Made by a program: the position numbers and the translations under genes
From: Dyella flagellata
GTDB taxonomy: Bacteria; Pseudomonadota; Gammaproteobacteria; Xanthomonadales; Rhodanobacteraceae
Assembly (NCBI RefSeq): GCF_030160275.1
Contig: NZ_BSOA01000050.1
Location: forward strand, 1 to 64,000
DNA length: 64,000 bases
Reading direction: 5' to 3'
Shown: one piece after another, positions 25,917-35,021 of the stretch
Position numbering within the stretch: position 1 is the stretch's first letter
Layout: each line of letters opens with the position of its first letter
The notes under the pieces: generated by a model
Seen by the model: the letters and a program-made list of their open reading frames with translations, nothing else
The model's database searches: none
What the model was told of the DNA's origin: nothing

Positions 25917-26543
25917 ATGGACCGGAAGATTGTCTTTTATCACGCGCCGAACAGCCGCTCGGGCGGCACGCTGACGTTGTTGGAAGAACTGGGAGCCGAG
26001 TACGAGCTCCATGTGCTCAATCTCAGGGCCGGCGAGCTGCGTGGTCCTGACTATCGGGCCATCAATCCGATGGGCAAGGTGCCGGCGATTCGGCATGGCG
26101 ATGCCTTGATCACCGAACAGCCGGCCATCTTCATGTACCTGGCCGACCTGTATGCCGAAGCTGGGCTTGCCCCGGCCGGCAACGATCCATTGCGCGGTCC
26201 TTATTTGCGCTGGATGGTCTTCTACGGGTCCTGCTTCGAGCCGGCGCTGGTTGACCGTTCGTTGAACCGCGATCCGGCGCCCCCGTCGACCTCGCCCTAT
26301 GGCACCTGGGAAGACGTCATGAACACCTTACAGCTGCAGCTGGCCAAGGGCCCGTACATGCTCGGCGAACGATTCACCGCGCTGGACGTACTGTGGGGCG
26401 GCGCCTTGCACTGGGCGACACTGTTCAAGCTGGTACCGGAAACGCCGCTGATCCGCGCCTACATCGATCGCGTGATCACGCGCCCCGCGATACAGCGTGC
26501 TGCGGCCAGGGACGCCGAGTTTGTCGCGCGGCATGTGGCGTGA
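25917..26543 (+). CDS. Glutathione S-transferase family protein
   Basis: 208 residues: a thioredoxin-like N-terminal domain (1-80) with SRSGGTLTLLEELG replacing the usual opening, and GKVPAI plus EQPAIFMYLADLY at the glutathione site. An all-helical C-terminal domain carries GERFTALDVLWGGAL. A serine in the SRS segment is the likely thiol-activating residue. AGGTGAC precedes the ATG. It runs with the GFA gene and the WYL regulator downstream. Confidence 0.9.
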   Translation: MDRKIVFYHAPNSRSGGTLTLLEELGAEYELHVLNLRAGELRGPDYRAINPMGKVPAIRHGDALITEQPAIFMYLADLYAEAGLAPAGNDPLRGPYLRWMVFYGSCFEPALVDRSLNRDPAPPSTSPYGTWEDVMNTLQLQLAKGPYMLGERFTALDVLWGGALHWATLFKLVPETPLIRAYIDRVITRPAIQRAAARDAEFVARHVA

Positions 26544-26617
26544 GATCAGCCGATGGCAACGGTCATGCATGACTTCGGACGCTGTTCCGTAAGCGCGACC
26601 TGGGCGATGATGGGTGG

Positions 26618-27322
26618 ATGCGTCGCGCCGATCGCCTCTTCCTCATCATCAACGCCCTGCGTGGACGCCGTACCGCGTTGCAGGCGCGCCAGCTCGCCGA
26701 AATGCTGGGGGTATCGCTGCGCACGGTCTACCGTGATGTGGCGGACCTCCAGCTCTCGGGCGTACCGATCGAAGGCGAAGCCGGCGTCGGTTACGTGCTG
26801 CGCAAGGGCTCGGACATTCCGCCGCTGATGTTTACCGCCGAGGAGCTCGAATCGCTGGTGGTCGGCACGCGCTTCGTACGCGCCTTTGCGGGCGAGAAGC
26901 TGGCGGCCGGCGCGCAGGCCGCACTGATGAAGATCGAGGCGGTGCTGCCGCCGGAGTTGCGCGAACGCTCCTCTCGCACGCGAATCTATGCACCGATCTG
27001 GCGCGACGAAAATTCCACTGCGTTCGCCGAACGCATTGACCAGCTACATGCGGCGATCGAAGCCCAGAACGTCCTGAAGCTGTTCTACCGGGACGAGCTG
27101 GGCCGCGAAAGCGAGCGCGACGTGGAACCGCTGTGCCTGGCGTTCTGGGGCGGCAAATGGACACTCGGCACCTGGTGCCGCTTGCGCAAGGATTTCCGCA
27201 ACTTCCGTCCTGACCGCATCGCTCGCATGCAGCACACCGGCGAAATATTCCAGAGTGCCGCCAATCGTGACCTGGCTTCTTATCTGCAGGCGATGCGCGG
27301 CTACTTCTCGGGGCTGGAATAA
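26618..27322 (+). CDS. YafY-type regulator: HTH_11 plus WYL domain
   Basis: 234 residues. The N-terminal winged helix has ALQARQLAEMLGVSLRTVYRDVADL (about 20-44) and PIEGEAGVGYVL. The C-terminal WYL-type ligand-sensing domain runs from LHAAIEAQNVLKLFYRDELG (about 140) to RNFRPDRIARM. The signature WYL tripeptide is degenerate here (TLGTWCRL). Relatives sense nucleic-acid fragments or small ligands. It may regulate the GFA/GST genes just upstream. The ATG was chosen to begin the HTH. Confidence 0.9.
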   Translation: MRRADRLFLIINALRGRRTALQARQLAEMLGVSLRTVYRDVADLQLSGVPIEGEAGVGYVLRKGSDIPPLMFTAEELESLVVGTRFVRAFAGEKLAAGAQAALMKIEAVLPPELRERSSRTRIYAPIWRDENSTAFAERIDQLHAAIEAQNVLKLFYRDELGRESERDVEPLCLAFWGGKWTLGTWCRLRKDFRNFRPDRIARMQHTGEIFQSAANRDLASYLQAMRGYFSGLE

Positions 27323-27390
27323 GCCGAGCAACCTTTGCCGGCGCTCTTACGCTACCCTGCGCCCACCAGGGCCTTTGCAGGAGTCATCTC

Positions 27391-28005
27391 ATGTCGTCAG
27401 GCGTGCGTCATCCCTTGTTGTCGATTGCTCCGGCCAAGCTGCGCCCCACCCAGATGACCGTGGGCAAGGCTGAAGTGGCTCAAAAGCGGGCGCAATGGGA
27501 AAAGCTCGGCAAGAAGAAGCGCAAGGAGCTGCTGGCCGCGCACTGGTTCCCCGGCGTGCTGGGACCCAAGCACCAGGTCTACATCGTCGATCACCACCAT
27601 CTCGGACTGGCCCTGTGCGAGGAAGCGGTCAAGGAAGTACCGGTGATGATCCAGCGCGATTTTTCCTGGCTGGAGCCGGAGGTGTTCTGGCGCACCATGG
27701 AATTCAACCGCTGGGCGCATCCCTACGACGAGCATGGCCAACGGCAGGAATACGACGCGATTCCCCGCAACCTGACCGACATGGTCGACGATCCTTATCG
27801 CACCCTGGCAGCGCGCGTGCGCACGGCCGGCGGTTTCTCCAAGGACGCCACGCCCTATTCGGAATTCCTGTGGGCGGAATTCTACCGGCGCAACCTCAAG
27901 CTCAAGGGCGATCGAGTTACCTCCAAGCAGTTGCAGGATGCGCTACTGCTCGCGCACTCGCATGAAGCGGGCTACCTGCCCGGCTGGAGCGGGCAAATCC
28001 AATGA
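27391..28005 (+). CDS. ParB-like nuclease-fold protein (ParBc_2 type)
   Basis: 204 residues with the putative ParB/Srx-like fold: IAPAKLRPTQMTVGKAEV near the start and YIVDHHHLGLALCE (about 64-77), where the histidine-rich turn replaces the usual DGHHR. AGGAG precedes the ATG. The family is widespread but of unknown role and is not the chromosome-partitioning ParB. It overlaps the SulP transporter gene (ATGA at 28002), so the two are co-translated. Confidence 0.82.
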   Translation: MSSGVRHPLLSIAPAKLRPTQMTVGKAEVAQKRAQWEKLGKKKRKELLAAHWFPGVLGPKHQVYIVDHHHLGLALCEEAVKEVPVMIQRDFSWLEPEVFWRTMEFNRWAHPYDEHGQRQEYDAIPRNLTDMVDDPYRTLAARVRTAGGFSKDATPYSEFLWAEFYRRNLKLKGDRVTSKQLQDALLLAHSHEAGYLPGWSGQIQ

Positions 28006-29648
28006 GCACGGCCGTTTCGCCGGCCCGTATCACCGACGTACTGGCGGGCCTGGGCATAGCAGGCTTGCTGTTGCCTGAAGCGGTCGCATATTCGGGTATC
28101 GCCGGCATGCCACCGCAGGCGGGCGTAGTGGCTCTGTTCGTCGGGCTGATCTGTTACGGGCTCTTGGGCACCAGCCGTTTCGCGATCGTCTCATCTACTT
28201 CGTCATCGGCGGCGGTGCTGGCGGCGGGCACGTTGCTGCTGGCTGGCGGCGGGGCAAATCGCGCGGCTGTCGCCGCTACGCTCGTGTTGCTTGGCGGCAT
28301 CTGCTTTCTCATCGCAGGCTCGGCTCGGCTCGGTGGGTTGTCGCATCTGATCGCACGCCCCGTGCTGCGCGGCTATACCTTCGGGCTGGCGATCGTGATC
28401 GCGCTCAAGCAGCTGCCGCACCTGGGTGGCTGGCCGGATCTGCACGGCGACTTCGTGCCGCTACTGGTAGCGGACCTGGTGCGTACATCGGGACAGGTGC
28501 ATGCGATTACGCTACTCACCGGTGTGCTGGCACTGGCGGTGTTGTACGCCTGCGAGCGTTTGCGCCGCTTGCCGGGCAGCCTGCTGGTGATCGCGCTGGG
28601 CGTGGCGGCCTCCCAATGGCTGGCAGCGCATGGCGTGCCGCTCACCGGTGCGATCCGCTTGCAGTTGAGCATCGGCATGCCGGTGTGGCCGTCCAGCGGC
28701 CAATGGCTGCCGAGCGTGGAACTGGCTGCGGCGCTGCTGCTGATCCTGTATGCCGAGTCTTACAGCTCGATCCGTGGTTTCGCCTTGAAGCACAACGATC
28801 CGGTGGCACCGAATCGCGACCTGCTGGTGCTTGGCGTGGCCAACGTACTCAGCGGCTTGTGCCAGGGCATGCCGGTGGGCGCCGGTTATTCCGCCACTTC
28901 CGCCAACGAGGCCGGGGGAGCGCAATCACGGCTGGCAGGACTGATCGCAGCGGCCACGGTCTTGCTGATGGTCTTGCTGCTGCTGCGCTGGATCGAACGC
29001 ATTCCGCTTGCCGTGCTGGCAGCCATCGTGATTCACGCGGTGAGCAAGTCGTGGCGGCTGTCGGTCTTTCGTCCCTACCTGCAATGGCGGCGCGATCGCT
29101 TGCTCGCACTCGCCGCGGTAGTGGCGGTGCTTTCGGTGGGCATTCTCAACGGCCTGCTGTTTGCCATCGGCTTCAGTCTGGTCCTGTTGCTGCGCCAACT
29201 CGCCTCGGCGCGCGTGAGCGTGCTCGGCCGTCTCGCCGGCAGCCACGATTTCGTGGACATCGCGCAGCACAAGGATGCGGTGCCGCCGCCGGGCATGCTG
29301 ATCCTGCGCCCGGAAGAGCCTTTGTTCTTCGCCAATGCCGAAGCGGTCATGACGCTGGCGCGCAAGCAGGTGGAAGAGCATGCCGGCGTGAAACAGCTGG
29401 TGTTGAGCCTGGAGGCATCGCCGGATCTGGACAGCACCGCGCTGGAGTCGCTGGGTGATTTTGCCGCGTGGCTTGAGGCGCGAGGAATCGGTCTGCGCAT
29501 GGCGCGCCTGAAGGATGAAACCCGCAACCTGCTGCTGCGTGCTGCCCTACCCCAGCTTTCGTCACAGGCATTGGATAATTGGAGCGTGGAAGATGCCGTG
29601 TCGGCATCCCTAGCCACGACGTCATCCACAGGGAATCAAGCTCAGTGA
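28002..29648 (+). CDS. SulP-family anion transporter with STAS domain
   Basis: 548 residues. The membrane domain spans about 1-400, with the sulfate-transporter signature beginning LLPEAVAYSGIAGMPPQAG and the core GMPVGAGYSATSANEAGG near 290. A cytosolic STAS domain occupies about 430-535 (ILRPEEPLFFANAEAV, then SPDLDSTALESLGDF). It probably imports sulfate, bicarbonate or a dicarboxylate across the inner membrane. It overlaps the ParB-like gene upstream and the DUF885 gene downstream (GTGA). Confidence 0.92.
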   Translation: MSTAVSPARITDVLAGLGIAGLLLPEAVAYSGIAGMPPQAGVVALFVGLICYGLLGTSRFAIVSSTSSSAAVLAAGTLLLAGGGANRAAVAATLVLLGGICFLIAGSARLGGLSHLIARPVLRGYTFGLAIVIALKQLPHLGGWPDLHGDFVPLLVADLVRTSGQVHAITLLTGVLALAVLYACERLRRLPGSLLVIALGVAASQWLAAHGVPLTGAIRLQLSIGMPVWPSSGQWLPSVELAAALLLILYAESYSSIRGFALKHNDPVAPNRDLLVLGVANVLSGLCQGMPVGAGYSATSANEAGGAQSRLAGLIAAATVLLMVLLLLRWIERIPLAVLAAIVIHAVSKSWRLSVFRPYLQWRRDRLLALAAVVAVLSVGILNGLLFAIGFSLVLLLRQLASARVSVLGRLAGSHDFVDIAQHKDAVPPPGMLILRPEEPLFFANAEAVMTLARKQVEEHAGVKQLVLSLEASPDLDSTALESLGDFAAWLEARGIGLRMARLKDETRNLLLRAALPQLSSQALDNWSVEDAVSASLATTSSTGNQAQ

Positions 29649-31387
29649 AAAATATCACTCGGATCGGCTGCCTGGCCGCAGGCCTGCTGCTGACCATACC
29701 GGCCTTCGCGCAGCAAAGCGCGGATGCACGCTTCAAGCAGGTTTACGAAAAAGAATGGGCCTGGCGCACCGGCCAGGCCGGCGTCAGCGCCTCCGGCGAA
29801 GCCCAGCCGAACAACGGCCGCCTCGACCAGGTCGACGCCAAGCGCCAGCAGCAGCGGCTGGATGATTGGCGCAAGGTGATGAGCCAGCTGGATGCGATCG
29901 ATCCGAAGCAGCTTTCCGCCGCCGAGCAGGTGAACTACGCGATCTACCGCGAGCAGATCCGCAACTTCATCGCCGACCAGCAGTTCAAGCAATGGCAGAT
30001 GCCGTTCAACAGCGATTCGGCGTTCTGGAGCGAGCTGGACAACGATCTGGGCAGCGATTCGCTGCATAACGAATCGGACTATCGCCGCTACGTGGATCGC
30101 CTGGGCCAGGTACCGGCGTATTTCGACCAGGAAATCGCCAACATGCGTGCCGGCCTCAAGCGCGGTTTCAGCGTGCCGCAGGCGGTGCTGGCGGGGCGTG
30201 ACGTGTCCATCGCTGCTATCGCGGACGTGAAGGACCCCACGCAAACCTCGTTCTACGAACCGCTGCAGCACATGCCTTCGAACATCCCGACGGTGACGGC
30301 CGCAGCCATCCAGGCCGACGCGCGCGCGAAGATCAGCCGCGACGTGATTCCCGCTTACGCCAAACTGCTCGCTTTCTTCCGCACGGAATATGTGCCGCAA
30401 GCACGTACTACGCTGGCCGCCGAAGCGCTGCCGGATGGCAAGAACTACTACCGCCAGCAGATCCGTGAATACACCACGCTCGATCTCGATCCTGACGCCA
30501 TTCACCGCATCGGGTTGGAGCAAGTCGAGAAAATTCACGCGCAGATGCTCGAGGTGATGCAGCAAACCGGCTTCAAGGGCAGTTTTGCCGACTTCCTGCA
30601 TTTCCTGCGCAGCGACCCGCAGTTCTACGCCAAGACCCCGCAGGAGTTGCTCGACAAGACCGCGTGGGTGGCAAAGGAGGTGGATGGCCAGCTCGGCAAG
30701 TTCTTTGGCCACTTGCCGCGGGCGCGCTTCACCATCGAGCCGGTGCCCGATGCCATCGCGCCGTACTACACCTCCGGACGTGGCGGCCCGGATGTCTACC
30801 TGGTCAACACCTACGATCTGCCCGCGCGCCCGCTCTACAACATGCCCGCGCTGACCCTGCACGAATCCTATCCCGGCCATGCCTTGCAACTGGAGCTGGC
30901 TGCAGAGCAGCGCGACCAGCCGGCGTTCCGCCGCAATAGCTACATTTCGGCCTACGGCGAGGGTTGGGCGCTGTACTCCGAATACCTCGGCAACGAGATG
31001 GGCATCTACAAGACGCCCTACCAGCGCTTCGGCTATCTCACCTACCAGATGTGGCGCGCCTGCCGCCTGGTGGTCGATACCGGCATCCATCATCTGGGCT
31101 GGACGCGCCAGCAGGCGATCGACTTCATGACCGAGAACACCGCCCTGTCCGATCGCGAAATCGCCAACGAAGTGGATCGCTACATCAGCTGGCCCGGCCA
31201 GGCTCTGTCCTACGAGCTGGGCTACCTGAAGATCCTGGAGCTGCGCGCGAAGGCCGAGAAAGCGCTGGGACCGAAGTTCGACCTGCGCGCCTTCCATGAC
31301 ACGGTGCTTGCCGTGGGTTCGGTGCCGCTGCCGCTGCTGGAACAGCGGATCGACCGGTTCATCGCGGAGGGTGGTCGTGAACCGTAG
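29645..31387 (+). CDS. Exported DUF885 family protein, putative metallopeptidase-like
   Basis: 580 residues starting with GTG 29645, four bases inside the SulP gene. A signal peptide ends near AFA-QQ. DUF885 motifs include the zinc-site-like LHESYPGHALQLE (about 405-417), YGEGWALYSEYLG and YLKILELRAKAE. The HESYPGH motif resembles a gluzincin site, and the family is thought to be peptidases acting in the periplasm. The stop codon TAG belongs to a REP head. Confidence 0.88.
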   Translation: MKNITRIGCLAAGLLLTIPAFAQQSADARFKQVYEKEWAWRTGQAGVSASGEAQPNNGRLDQVDAKRQQQRLDDWRKVMSQLDAIDPKQLSAAEQVNYAIYREQIRNFIADQQFKQWQMPFNSDSAFWSELDNDLGSDSLHNESDYRRYVDRLGQVPAYFDQEIANMRAGLKRGFSVPQAVLAGRDVSIAAIADVKDPTQTSFYEPLQHMPSNIPTVTAAAIQADARAKISRDVIPAYAKLLAFFRTEYVPQARTTLAAEALPDGKNYYRQQIREYTTLDLDPDAIHRIGLEQVEKIHAQMLEVMQQTGFKGSFADFLHFLRSDPQFYAKTPQELLDKTAWVAKEVDGQLGKFFGHLPRARFTIEPVPDAIAPYYTSGRGGPDVYLVNTYDLPARPLYNMPALTLHESYPGHALQLELAAEQRDQPAFRRNSYISAYGEGWALYSEYLGNEMGIYKTPYQRFGYLTYQMWRACRLVVDTGIHHLGWTRQQAIDFMTENTALSDREIANEVDRYISWPGQALSYELGYLKILELRAKAEKALGPKFDLRAFHDTVLAVGSVPLPLLEQRIDRFIAEGGREP

Positions 31388-31407
31388 GCTGGGATTGTCA
31401 TCCCAGC
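31384..31407. repeat. Single REP unit supplying a stop codon
   Basis: GTAGGCTGGGATTGTCATCC followed by CAGC. TAG at 31385-31387 ends the DUF885 gene. Confidence 0.8.
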
Positions 31408-31482
31408 CGGCGCCGCCGGAGCCTTGGCAAAAACTTCACCAATAAAGTAGTATTGACCCAAGCTCTATTGGGAGAGTTCGTC

Positions 31483-31878
31483 GTGACAGCCCATGCCTTG
31501 ACCCGGCCAAGCCCCGCCGAAGAACTGAGCGGCCCTGCCTTGCGGGCCTTCTTCAACATGGCCGAGCGCTGGCACTTGCGCATCGCCGAACAGCGTACGC
31601 TGCTCGGCGAGCCGCCCGAATCCACCTTCTACAAGTGGAAGCGCCACCAGGACGGCGCGCTGGGGCGCGACACGCTGGAGCGCATCAGTTATCTGCTCGG
31701 CATCTACAAGGCACTGCAGATCCTGTTTCCCAACGCCGAGCAGGCCGATGCCTGGCTGCATAAACCCAATCGCTCGCCGCTGTTCGGTGGGCAGTCGGCG
31801 CTCGATCGCATGCTTTCGGGCAACGTGGGCGATCTGTACGTAGTGCGGCAATACCTGGACGCGCAGCGCGGCTGGTAA
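31483..31878 (+). CDS. MbcA/ParS/Xre-type antitoxin
   Basis: 131 residues. A helix-turn-helix-like N-terminal half has ALRAFFNMAERWHL, then LGEPPESTFYKWKRH. The C-terminal toxin-binding domain has ISYLLGIYKALQILFPN and the terminal WLHKPNRSPLFGGQSALDRM, typical of partners of RES toxins. It neutralizes the NAD-degrading toxin encoded next and represses their promoter. GTG 31483 was chosen for its GGGAGAG ribosome-binding site; a TTG at 31453 is an alternative. Confidence 0.88.
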   Translation: MTAHALTRPSPAEELSGPALRAFFNMAERWHLRIAEQRTLLGEPPESTFYKWKRHQDGALGRDTLERISYLLGIYKALQILFPNAEQADAWLHKPNRSPLFGGQSALDRMLSGNVGDLYVVRQYLDAQRGW

Positions 31879-31976
31879 GCAACCCGTCGCAGCCGGCGAG
31901 AAGCCGCTCCGGCATCATTCCCCATCGAACAGGGACAGACCAACGATGCGGTGAAGTGCCGCCGCGGACTTAAGCC

Positions 31977-32669
31977 ATGTCTATGTCTACCGACACGCCC
32001 CCTACTCGCCGCATCCGCTGGACCCACGCCTATCGCATCGTGCCGAGCCGCTTTCCGCCGGCCGGGTTGTTCGACCGCATTGCCAATCCGGCCGACCTGG
32101 ATGCGATTTTTGCGCTGGAAGCGATGACCAATCCGCGCCTGCGCGAGGAAGCCGACGCCTTGCGCCTGGTGCCGAAGGAGCACCGCATCAGTGGACCGGG
32201 CTCGACACCGGTGATGGCCGCGTTCACCCATCTGAATCCGGAAGGCAGCCGTTTTTCCGACGGTACCTGGGGTGTGTTCTACGCGGCGCGCAACGTGATC
32301 ACCGCGGTCGAAGAAACGGTGTACCACCGCGAGCGATTCCTGGCGGCTACGGCGGAACCGGCCTGCGATATCGAGATGCGTTGTTATCGCACCAGTGTCG
32401 ACTGCAAGCTGCACGATATTCGCGGCGGCTGGATTCAAGCGCACGATCCGGACAGCTATGCCGATAGCGTCAAGCTGGCGCGTAGGCTGCGCGAAGCAGA
32501 CTCCAACGGCATCGTGTACGACAGTGTGCGCCATCGCGGCGGTGAATGCCTGGCGGCCTTCCATCCCGACGCCGTTGCGCCCTGCGTGCAGGCGCAACAC
32601 CTGACCTATCGATGGGACGGCGAACGCATCGCGAACGTGTTCGAGGTAAGCGAGCTAAAGCGTGGCTGA
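31977..32669 (+). CDS. RES-domain toxin, putative NAD phosphorylase/hydrolase
   Basis: 230 residues, the length of MbcT/Res toxins. The conserved R in AYRIVPSRFPP, the GRFN-type segment RFSDGTWGVFYAARNVITAVEE (about 87-108) with its Glu, and GIVYDSVRHRGGECLAAF (about 180-197) make up the RES pocket. The family depletes NAD+ and arrests growth. It follows the antitoxin by 98 bases, the normal antitoxin-first order. Either of two close ATGs (31977, 31983) may be the start. Confidence 0.9.
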   Translation: MSMSTDTPPTRRIRWTHAYRIVPSRFPPAGLFDRIANPADLDAIFALEAMTNPRLREEADALRLVPKEHRISGPGSTPVMAAFTHLNPEGSRFSDGTWGVFYAARNVITAVEETVYHRERFLAATAEPACDIEMRCYRTSVDCKLHDIRGGWIQAHDPDSYADSVKLARRLREADSNGIVYDSVRHRGGECLAAFHPDAVAPCVQAQHLTYRWDGERIANVFEVSELKRG

Positions 32670-32711
32670 GTGGGTTTTCCCGATGCCGGGATCGTACGCA
32701 CTGGAGAGTTC

Positions 32712-33374
32712 ATGAAGATTCTATTCGCATGGTTGCTGGCCCTGGTTTCCGGCCTCGCTTACGCCCAAAACACCCACACGCATTGGAACGGCGCAATCGA
32801 AGCTTTCGAGACCTCCGATCGCGCCCACCCGCCGCCGCAGCATGCAGTGTTGTTCATTGGCAGTTCGTCGATCGAGCATTGGAAGTCGGTGGCGGCAGAT
32901 TTCCCCGAGGTGAAAGTGATCAACCGCGGCTTCGGCGGCTCGGAGCTGGGCGATTCCACCTATTTCGCCGATCGCATCATCAAGCCCTACCAGCCACGCG
33001 CCATCGTGCTGTATGCAGGCGACAACGATCTGTACGACGGCCGCACGCCACAACAGGTGCGCGATGATTTCGCCGCGTTCGTGCGCAAGGTGCGTTCGTT
33101 CGACCGAGGCGTGGCGATCGCCTTCATTTCGATCAAGCCGAGCGTGGCGCGCGCAGCGCTGCTGCCGAAGATCGAGCAGGCGAATGAACTGGTGCGCGAA
33201 TACGCGGCGACGCAGAAGCAGGTGACGTACGTGGACGTGTTCACGCCGATGCTAGGGGCGGACAGCAAGCCACAGCCGCGATGGTTCATCGAGGATGGGC
33301 TGCATATGAACCGCACGGGCTATGCGTTGTGGATCAGCAAGCTCAAGCCATGGGTGGATGCGCACGGGCGCTAA
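32712..33374 (+). CDS. Secreted SGNH/GDSL-family hydrolase
   Basis: 220 residues with a signal peptide ending at AYA-QN (about 18). The blocks are in order: block I IGSSSIEHW (Ser at about 52), block II Gly in NRGFGGSELGD, block III YAGDNDLYDG with its Asn, and block V DGLHMNRTGY with Asp and His. It is likely an esterase or acetyl-hydrolase in the periplasm. GGAGAG precedes the ATG. Confidence 0.88.
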   Translation: MKILFAWLLALVSGLAYAQNTHTHWNGAIEAFETSDRAHPPPQHAVLFIGSSSIEHWKSVAADFPEVKVINRGFGGSELGDSTYFADRIIKPYQPRAIVLYAGDNDLYDGRTPQQVRDDFAAFVRKVRSFDRGVAIAFISIKPSVARAALLPKIEQANELVREYAATQKQVTYVDVFTPMLGADSKPQPRWFIEDGLHMNRTGYALWISKLKPWVDAHGR

Positions 33375-33382
33375 TCGCCGGC

Positions 33383-33446
33383 GTAGGCTGGGATGAAATC
33401 CCAGCACCGCCTTCCGCATGAAAGCTGGGATTTCATCCCAGCCTAC
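33383..33446. repeat. Paired REP units; right unit supplies the phhA stop
   Basis: GTAGGCTGGGATGAAATCCC with CAGC, a 21-base spacer, and a reverse unit ending ATCCCAGCCTAC. CTA at 33443-33445 is the complement of the TAG stop of phhA. Confidence 0.85.
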
Positions 33447-34339
33447 GTATCGGCGCCGGTTGCAAACCCTTCGCGGGTGCCGTGATTGAACACGCGGTCG
33501 CTATCGAGCACATCCGCCGCGGCATGCGCGGTGTGCTGCTTCAGCTCGGCGTAGATCGGGGTGAAATCCGGCCGTGTCGCTTCGAACAGCTGCTCGAAGC
33601 TGTCGATCACGAAATAGGTCTGCTGGTAGGTGTCGATGCGATAGCGGGTGTTCATCACGCGCTCCAAACCGAAGCCGATGCGGTTTGGCGCGGTCGCGTC
33701 CAGGCAGTAGATCGACTCGCCCTTGGAGCTGACGATGCCGGCGCCGTAGATGCGCATGCCTTCGTCGGTGTTGATGAGCCCGAACTCCACCGTGTACCAG
33801 TACAGGCGCGTCAGGTTCATCAGTGCCTCCGGACCGATGCCGAACGCCTTCATGCCGCCACGGCCATAGGCCTGCATGTAGTCGGCAAAGATCGGGTTGA
33901 GCAGCAGCGGCACGTGGCCGAACAGGTCATGGAACAGGTCCGGCTCGCTCAGGTAGTCGAGCTGTTCGGGCTTGCGTATCCACCAGCTCACCGGGAAACG
34001 CCGGTTGGCCAGGTGATCGAAGAAAACTTCATCCGGTAGCAAGCCTTCCACCGCGACCAGCTCCCAGCCGGTGGCCTTGCCCAGTACCTGGTTGAGCTCG
34101 GCGAACTTGGGGATGCCGCCTTCGCCCATGCCGAAGCGCTCCAGGCCATCCAGAAATTCGCGGCAGGCGCGGCCGGGCAGCAATTCCCGCTGGCGCTTGT
34201 ACAGCGTGTCCCATACCTCATGGTCGGTGCGGCTGTAGCTGGACCAGGGCTGCTCCACCACGCCGGTGGCGTAGACCGGAACGTAGCCGCGGTCGGTCTG
34301 CTGGTGTTCGACGCGGCGCGGGTTGCGGGAGGTATCCAT
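33443..34339 (-). CDS. phhA: Phenylalanine-4-hydroxylase
   Basis: 298 residues. It oxidizes phenylalanine to tyrosine with tetrahydropterin, O2 and iron. The iron ligands are the two His in DLFHDLFGHVPLL (about 132-144) and Glu in YWYTVEFGL (about 178-186). VSWWIRKPEQLDYL and GAGIVSSKGES are family signatures. GGAG precedes ATG 34339. It is divergent from an Lrp-type regulator that probably controls it. Its last codon and stop run into a REP head. Confidence 0.96.
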   Translation of the reverse strand: MDTSRNPRRVEHQQTDRGYVPVYATGVVEQPWSSYSRTDHEVWDTLYKRQRELLPGRACREFLDGLERFGMGEGGIPKFAELNQVLGKATGWELVAVEGLLPDEVFFDHLANRRFPVSWWIRKPEQLDYLSEPDLFHDLFGHVPLLLNPIFADYMQAYGRGGMKAFGIGPEALMNLTRLYWYTVEFGLINTDEGMRIYGAGIVSSKGESIYCLDATAPNRIGFGLERVMNTRYRIDTYQQTYFVIDSFEQLFEATRPDFTPIYAELKQHTAHAAADVLDSDRVFNHGTREGFATGADT

Positions 34340-34476
34340 GGACGGCTCCGGAAAAGCTTGCGGGATGGTCAATAGAATACGTCCCGTCCTGCGCATTTTG
34401 TTTGTTTTGTTGTGCATTGTAGCGCCATTCGCGCAATAATCATGCGTCACAGCGTCATTTAATCGAGGTATCGTGC
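34340..34476. promoter_or_regulatory. Shared promoter region of phhA and Lrp-type gene
   Basis: A 137-base divergent intergenic region that is AT-rich relative to its flanks (TTTTGTTTGTTTTGTTGTG near 34398). It is the natural place for Lrp-type binding; no clear consensus site can be named. Confidence 0.4.
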
Positions 34477-34956
34477 ATGGTGAACCTGGATCGTACCGAC
34501 TTGCGCATGCTTGGCGTGCTGCAGGCCGAAGGGCGCATTACCAATGCCGACCTGGCTGAGCGGGTCAATCTGTCCCCTTCCGCTTGCCTGCGCCGCTTGC
34601 AACGGATGGAAAGCGAGGGCGTGCTTGCCGGCTACAGCGCGCAGGTGGATCCGGAGGCGGTAGGGCTGGGCCTGCAGGCGTTCGTGCGGGTGCAGCTCAC
34701 CCGTCACGAAAGCGATGTGATCGAGCGCTTTGTGGAACGGGTGAACGGTTGGGACGAGGTAGTGGCCTGCTACGCGCTCACCGGCGACATGGACTACCTC
34801 ATGCACATTTATGTCGCCGACCTGCAGCATTTCTCGCGCTTCCTGCTCGACCGCCTGCTCAACGCCTCCGGCGTGGCGGATGTGAATTCCAGCTTCGTGC
34901 TACGCACGGTAAAACGCTCGGCGGCCCTGCCGCTGACCCAACTGGAACGCCCGTAG
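34477..34956 (+). CDS. Lrp/AsnC-family transcriptional regulator
   Basis: 159 residues. The N-terminal HTH has LDRTDLRMLGVLQAEGRITNADLAERVNLS (4-33) and SACLRRLQRME. The C-terminal RAM ligand domain (about 65-145) has VVACYALTGDMDYLMHIYV. It probably senses an aromatic amino acid and regulates the divergent phhA, by position and by analogy with other proteobacteria. Its stop is the TAG of a REP head. Confidence 0.92.
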   Translation: MVNLDRTDLRMLGVLQAEGRITNADLAERVNLSPSACLRRLQRMESEGVLAGYSAQVDPEAVGLGLQAFVRVQLTRHESDVIERFVERVNGWDEVVACYALTGDMDYLMHIYVADLQHFSRFLLDRLLNASGVADVNSSFVLRTVKRSAALPLTQLERP

Positions 34957-35019
34957 GCTGGGATGACAATCCCAGCATCGGAAAGCCGTGTGTAAGCTGG
35001 GATTGTCATCCCAGCCTAC
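34953..35019. repeat. Paired REP units; left unit supplies the Lrp-type gene stop
   Basis: The left unit begins GTAG at 34953; its TAG (34954-34956) ends the regulator gene. The right unit, in reverse, ends ATCCCAGCCTAC, three bases before the MFS stop. Confidence 0.85.
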
Positions 35020-35021
35020 GC

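Noticed and set aside
26553-26828. Small + frame overlapping the WYL regulator
   Set aside because: Out-of-frame shadow of the regulator's N-terminal HTH.
29642-31297. 551-residue open frame antisense to the DUF885 gene
   Set aside because: Same reason: Val/Gln/His-rich shadow of a clear gene on the other strand.
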